Shown piece after piece: positions 60,038 to 64,000 of a stretch of DNA of 64,000 bases (position 1 is its first letter; each line of letters begins with the position of its first letter). Under the pieces are notes generated by a model that was given only the letters and a program-made list of their open reading frames with translations, searched no databases and was not told where the DNA came from. The DNA comes from an uncultured Ruminococcus sp. GTDB lineage: Bacteria > Bacillota > Clostridia > UBA1212. The stretch is from positions 19,629 through 83,628 of the forward strand of contig CADAZX010000003.1 of assembly GCA_902792515.1 (NCBI GenBank), in the 5' to 3' direction. Made by a program: the position numbers and the translations under genes.

Positions 60038-61042
60038 TTATTTTTTCTGTTTTTTAATATTTCTGTGCAAGCCTTTGATAACCGCCGTCACCGAGACGAT
60101 GAGAGGCATCGCGACCACGAGCAGCGTGGCGAAGTTGACGCTCGCCGAAAAAGCTATCGGCAGAATTCCGAAGCCTACGTTGGACGGTCCGTCGAGGTTC
60201 CCCTTGAGCGCGATAAAGTACATAACCGTTGCGGCAACCGACACGGCGAGCGAGACGAGCGCGAGCGGGAGCGTGAACTCCTTCCTCTTCTCGATCTTCA
60301 GGTTGTTGTAGAAGAGCTCCCAGACGGCGATCGTCAGGAACGCCACCAGCGACACGAGCATCATCGCGACGCTGTAGAAAACGTAGCCGTTTTGGAAGTC
60401 CACGATGAACAGGCTGTAGAAAAATCCGCAAAAGCCGTACAGCGCTACGAGCATCCAGAACGTTCTGAAGAAGCTCCTGGCGCCCCTTCCCTTCTTCTGC
60501 AGCGGCGCTCTCGAGGGACCGAAGAATATCTGACTCTGCGAATTCTTCTTAATATAGGCAAGAACGATCACACCGAGCGCGATGAACGCGACAGCAAAAA
60601 TGATGGCGTCGAGCGGGTAAATCGGCGACGGAGCGCCTTCGACAAACGAGAGGTACCTGCCCGCGATCCGCATCGCCACTGTGTAAACGATGATCAAAGC
60701 GCTCAGAACGATACCGATCCAGGCGTGCTTTTTCGCCTTTTTCGCAAGGATCTCGCGGCTCTCGTTCCTGTAGAACGTGTGCGAAACCATCAGCCCGCTC
60801 AGGCTCACGAAAAACGTCAGGAAGATCGGCATCGACCTCAGGGCGTCGCGGAGAGCAACGTCGGCGGAAGCGCAGACGATCGAACCGATGCAGTCCGAAA
60901 TGCAGTATAGGAAGTTCATAAAAGTCACGGCCGAGAGCAAAAAGAAGCCGACGACGCAGAGCGTCACGAAAGCCGACTGCCTTTTCTGCTTTCCGCCAAG
61001 TTCCGAAAGGACAAAATTGCTGCGGTCAAAAATCTTTTTCAT
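60038..61042 (-). CDS. Multi-pass membrane protein of unknown function
   Basis: About 334 residues, eight to nine helices with small loops (VTLCVVGFFLLSAVTFMNFLYC, IFLTFFVSLSGLMVSHTFY, IIFAVAFIALGVIVLAYI and others). A basic loop QKKGRGARSFFRTFW separates two halves. ATG at 61042 shares a base with the stop of the metallophosphoesterase gene (TGATG), so translation is coupled to it. No family is recognised. Confidence 0.7.
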   Translation of the reverse strand: MKKIFDRSNFVLSELGGKQKRQSAFVTLCVVGFFLLSAVTFMNFLYCISDCIGSIVCASADVALRDALRSMPIFLTFFVSLSGLMVSHTFYRNESREILAKKAKKHAWIGIVLSALIIVYTVAMRIAGRYLSFVEGAPSPIYPLDAIIFAVAFIALGVIVLAYIKKNSQSQIFFGPSRAPLQKKGRGARSFFRTFWMLVALYGFCGFFYSLFIVDFQNGYVFYSVAMMLVSLVAFLTIAVWELFYNNLKIEKRKEFTLPLALVSLAVSVAATVMYFIALKGNLDGPSNVGFGILPIAFSASVNFATLLVVAMPLIVSVTAVIKGLHRNIKKQKK

Positions 61043-62199
61043 CACCATTTCACCCAAACGGCAAAGTCTCCGTTTTCCCTTTCGTTGTAATAGAGGTGCT
61101 CCAGATCGAACGATCCGTCGCGCGCGGTAAGCGTCACCAGGGACGCGCCGATCAGGTCAAAATTCTCGGTTATGCCGACGGATTTGAGGCCCGCCTGCAT
61201 CGCCTCGTCTTCCGAGTTCACGTCGATGTGCGCGAAATAGAGTTCGTCGCCTGTTTTGACGCCGAGGCCTATGACGACGCCCTCGTATTCAAAAGTCCAG
61301 TCGACGTTGTGGGCGTGGCCCATAAAAGCGCCCTTAAGCCCGTGGTCCTTGGCCCTGTCGATAAAGTCGCTCGCGAATTTCTCGTTGCCGTTGTCGGCGA
61401 ACTCCTCCAGCCTGAAGAACTTGTTTTTGATGGCGGCGCCTTCCTCGGAAACCGCCTTCCACGCCTTTTCGTTTTCGTCCTGGGGAATGTGGTAGTACGC
61501 TATCGCAGGGACGTTTTCGCCGGCAAGCGCGTGCTCGGCAACGTACCAGTCGGTCTGCTCGGGGCGGATGTAGTCGTATTCACGGAAAACGTCGAATTCC
61601 GTCTCGGAAAAGCTTGCGCCCGAGTCGAGGTTGGCGATCATCCACGCGACCTGCGAGTTTTTCGTGCCGTCCTCCGTCAGGTTGATAACGAAGTTGCTTC
61701 TTCCGTACAGGTCGTCGTTCGGCTCGAGGTACAGGCAGTGCTCCGCCTTCTTAAACCTCTCCGCCAGCTCGTTGGGATTGTACAGGCTGTGTCTGTCGTG
61801 GTTGCCCCAGATCGGCGCGTAAACGAAACCGTACTCCTCAGCTTTACGCTCGAAGTAGTCGATGAACGTGGTGAGGTGGTAGCTGTTTGCGAGCATGAAC
61901 ATGTCGCCCGTGAGCTCCACGAGGTCGATCTTCGCGGAAGTTCCCTGGGTGGCGACGATGTGGTCGTTCACTTCCTTGAGCAGCTTGTCAAGGTAGTTCA
62001 TCGAGGCCTTCGCGGACGTGTTTACGTTCCAGTGAATGTCGGTCAGCTGAAGAATGTTGAAATTGTCATGATACCGGACGGTGAAGACATAGTCCTCGAG
62101 GTGTTCGGCGGACCGTTCCGGTACGGCACAGCCGGCAGCGGATAAAATGAGTACCGCGGCCATAACGACCGAAACGATGAAAGAAATTCTTTTATTCAT
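61042..62199 (-). CDS. Calcineurin-like metallophosphoesterase lipoprotein
   Basis: 385 residues. Lipobox SAAGC (Cys24), then the metallophosphoesterase motifs in order: LQLTDIHW, LVELTGDMF, IWGNHDRHS, AYYHIPQDE and AFMGHAHNVDW. This fits an outer-face phosphodiesterase or phosphatase on phospholipid or nucleotide substrates. A promoter with 17-base spacing is upstream, and the next gene (60038) is coupled. Confidence 0.9.
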   Translation of the reverse strand: MNKRISFIVSVVMAAVLILSAAGCAVPERSAEHLEDYVFTVRYHDNFNILQLTDIHWNVNTSAKASMNYLDKLLKEVNDHIVATQGTSAKIDLVELTGDMFMLANSYHLTTFIDYFERKAEEYGFVYAPIWGNHDRHSLYNPNELAERFKKAEHCLYLEPNDDLYGRSNFVINLTEDGTKNSQVAWMIANLDSGASFSETEFDVFREYDYIRPEQTDWYVAEHALAGENVPAIAYYHIPQDENEKAWKAVSEEGAAIKNKFFRLEEFADNGNEKFASDFIDRAKDHGLKGAFMGHAHNVDWTFEYEGVVIGLGVKTGDELYFAHIDVNSEDEAMQAGLKSVGITENFDLIGASLVTLTARDGSFDLEHLYYNERENGDFAVWVKW

Positions 62200-62241
62200 A
62201 TTTCCTCCATATTGGTTTAATGGTGCCTTTTAAGCGAGTTC

Positions 62242-62270
62242 ATTGTAGCACAAAAACGGGGGTGGTTCAA
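62242..62270 (-). promoter_or_regulatory. Promoter of the metallophosphoesterase operon
   Basis: TTGAAC (62265-62270) and TACAAT (62242-62247) on the minus strand, spacer 17. Confidence 0.65.
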
Positions 62271-62304
62271 GGGCGGTCCGGGGCTGTATTCTTTTAAGAA
62301 TGGA

Positions 62305-62338
62305 AAAAGCGCTGACCGGCGGGCCGGGCAGCGCTTTT
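62305..62338 (-). terminator. Terminator after the surface protein gene
   Basis: Arms AAAAGCGCTG (62305-62314) and CAGCGCTTTT (62329-62338) with GC-rich loop; on the minus strand the tail is CTTTTTCC. It is 29 bases past the stop. Confidence 0.85.
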
Positions 62339-62366
62339 AAATCAGTTATTTTTTACATTTTATTCA

Positions 62367-64000
62367 TCATGATTCCCCGTTGCGTCTGCGGCGGATAATG
62401 AGAACGAACGCTTCCGCAGCGGCAAGCAGGAACGCCGCGACTGCAAAAACGAGCATCGAGTTGTCGCCTGTCGGAGGCGGAGGCGGCAGGAACGAGTTGA
62501 TGATCGTCAGCGCGTTTTCGCCGTCGTAATCAATCTCGGCCTTGAGGACCGAATCCTCGTCGGTAACGGTGACCGTCACTGTGTGGACCTGCGTGTCGTA
62601 GATCATTCCCGGAACACTTCCCGCGCGCTCTGTGATCGAGTAGACGTACACGCCGGGAACGGTGAATTCGATGGTTCCGAACGCGGCCACTCGGTTCGCC
62701 TTGGTGGCGGTTGCGTAAGTCTTGTCAGGCATCGGAGCGCCTTCCGTGACGGCCGTGAGGTCGAAAACGAACTCGTCACTGTCCTTCCACTCGCGGTCGA
62801 TAAGCTCCTTCGTGACCTCGGGAGTCGCCGTGCAGGGAGTGGTCGAGTAGGTGTTCGTGATCACAAGCGTCTGAGCGCCGTCGTAGTCAACGGTTGCGGA
62901 GAGCGCGTTCGTCTGCGGGTCAGCCTCTACGGTAACGGTGACTTTGTGCGCCGCCGTGTCGTACGTGACGCCGGGCACTTTTCCGTCGACCTCGGTGATC
63001 GTGTACTCGAAAACGCCTGTTCTGTCAAACGTGAGTTCCTCGAAAACAGCCGTGGGGGCCTTTTCGGTTACCGCAATTTCGGTGACCGCCGGCATCGGCG
63101 CGCCTTCGGTGAGAGCCGCGAGCACAAACGTGAACGAGCTTGCCTTGCCCCAGTCGGAGAACTGCTTTGTCGCCTCAAAATGGGCTTTCGTCTCGCTGAA
63201 CGTGTTGGTAATGACGAGCGTCTGCGCGCCGTCGTAGTCAACTGTTGCGGAAAGCGCGTTGGTCTGCGGGTCAGCCATTACATTAACAGTGACCTTGTGC
63301 GCAGACGTGTCGTAAGTGACACCAGGAACGTGGTCGTCGACCTCGGTGATCGCGTACTCAAAAGTACCTACAGTATTGAACGTGAGTTCCTCGAAAACGG
63401 CCGTGGGCACGTTCGCGGTCACTCTGACGTCGGTAATGTCAGGCATCGGAGCGCCTTCGGTGATCGCCGAAAGAACGAACGTGAACGAGCTTGCCTTGCC
63501 CCAGTCTTCGAACTGTTTTGTCACCTCGAAGTGGGTGCTTGCGGGCGTGAACGTATTCGTGATAACGAGCGTCTGAGCGCCGTCGTAGTCAACTGTTGCG
63601 GAAAGCGCGTTCGTCTGAGGGTCAGCCTCTACGGTAACTGTGACCTTGTGCGCGACCGTATCGTACGTGACGCCCGGAACGTGGTCGTCGACCTCGGTGA
63701 TCGTGTACTCGTAAACGCCAACGGTGTCAAACTCGAGTTCAGCGAAGATCGCGGCCGGATCGTTTTCGGTGACGGTCAGCTCGAATACCTTAGGCATCGG
63801 AGCGTCCGCGGTAAGAGCCGCGAGCACGAACGTGAAGGAGCCTGCCTTGCCCCAGTCGTTGAACTCCTTGACCGCTTCGAAATGCGCGACGGCGGGAGTG
63901 AACGTATTTGTAATAACAAGCGTCTGAGCGCCGTCATAATCGACAGCGGCGGAAAGCGCGTTCGTATCCGGATCAACCGTTACGGTGACCGTAACCTTGT
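62367..64000 (-). CDS. Tandem Spy0128-like isopeptide surface protein, N-terminus beyond the window
   Basis: At least 540 residues; the frame is open to base 64000. It consists of repeats of about 115 residues (DNA period about 345 bases): K in EVTKQF or EATKQF, E in EYTITEVDDHVPGVTYDT, N in LVITNTF. This Lys/Glu/Asn set marks pilin domains with an internal Lys-Asn isopeptide bond (Spy0128/FctA type). Three nearly equal repeats precede a diverged last one (EVTKELIDREWKDSDEF). The end has PPPPPTGDNSML, a hydrophobic helix and RRRRNGES: a sortase-like signal with PPPTG in place of LPxTG. Surface adhesin or backbone protein. Confidence 0.9.
   Translation of the reverse strand, partial: KVTVTVTVDPDTNALSAAVDYDGAQTLVITNTFTPAVAHFEAVKEFNDWGKAGSFTFVLAALTADAPMPKVFELTVTENDPAAIFAELEFDTVGVYEYTITEVDDHVPGVTYDTVAHKVTVTVEADPQTNALSATVDYDGAQTLVITNTFTPASTHFEVTKQFEDWGKASSFTFVLSAITEGAPMPDITDVRVTANVPTAVFEELTFNTVGTFEYAITEVDDHVPGVTYDTSAHKVTVNVMADPQTNALSATVDYDGAQTLVITNTFSETKAHFEATKQFSDWGKASSFTFVLAALTEGAPMPAVTEIAVTEKAPTAVFEELTFDRTGVFEYTITEVDGKVPGVTYDTAAHKVTVTVEADPQTNALSATVDYDGAQTLVITNTYSTTPCTATPEVTKELIDREWKDSDEFVFDLTAVTEGAPMPDKTYATATKANRVAAFGTIEFTVPGVYVYSITERAGSVPGMIYDTQVHTVTVTVTDEDSVLKAEIDYDGENALTIINSFLPPPPPTGDNSMLVFAVAAFLLAAAEAFVLIIRRRRNGES

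Overview
The window looks like chromosomal DNA from an uncultured, fairly GC-rich member of the Clostridia, probably from a gut-type anaerobe (inference). Supporting signs are strong TTGACA/TATAAT promoters, AGGAGG-type ribosome sites, a SpoIIM-like protein, YitT, YolD beside a Y-family polymerase, many secreted lipoproteins on Thr/Pro/Glu-rich stalks, and a pilin-type isopeptide surface protein. There is no rRNA, prophage, transposase gene or CRISPR array. One tRNA, tRNA-Val(CAC), is present. Most genes are on the minus strand in tight operons with ATGA or TGATG overlaps, separated by GC-rich hairpin terminators.

Layout. 0-10 kb: an alpha-mannosidase cut by the window edge, a dead AraC tail, metY, tRNA-Val, murD, a mosaic structured repeat and a heterodimeric ABC exporter. 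10-24 kb: secreted or surface proteins (CotH-like lipoprotein, anchored protein, DUF4091 lipoprotein, jelly-roll-like lipoprotein) interspersed with a parA/parB-like pair, an M18 aminopeptidase and a two-gene operon in which a zinc-ribbon protein with ten VYAGP-type repeats precedes a radical SAM/SPASM protein. 24-32 kb: one MoxR/DUF58/DUF4129 operon from a single good promoter, ending in RDD and SpoIIM-like membrane proteins. 32-35 kb: an uncharacterised four-gene operon with a steroid-reductase-fold membrane protein and an NmrA-like dehydrogenase. 35-41 kb: a giant lipoprotein, a DUF2156-GNAT fusion and a polysaccharide deacetylase. 41-51 kb: NERD protein, GNAT_C protein, YolD, two zinc-ribbon paralogues, a frameshifted membrane gene, a Y-family polymerase, an acetyltransferase, a 54-codon gene, a sugar isomerase-like protein, a lipase-like hydrolase and a small lipoprotein. 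51-57 kb: a PAP2 phosphatase, then an AT-richer patch with a YhcG-like nuclease and a broken P-loop gene, an AlbA-type regulator with an 11-bp operator-like array, and a six-hairpin-like glycosidase. 57-64 kb: an XRE/sigma-region-4 fusion with a membrane-anchored partner, two membrane proteins with a metallophosphoesterase, and a tandem Spy0128-like surface protein cut by the window end.

The two observations most likely to be new are (1) the VYAGP-repeat protein plus SPASM maturase operon, which has the architecture of a multi-core peptide-modification system, and (2) a family of nested palindromic repeats at three loci (5.7-6.0, 16.4-16.6 and 44.8-45.3 kb). Their stems and terminal inverted repeats differ between copies but remain base-paired within each copy, and they abut or enter the 3' ends of minus-strand genes.

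All assignments come from reading motifs in the sequence; no database search was run.
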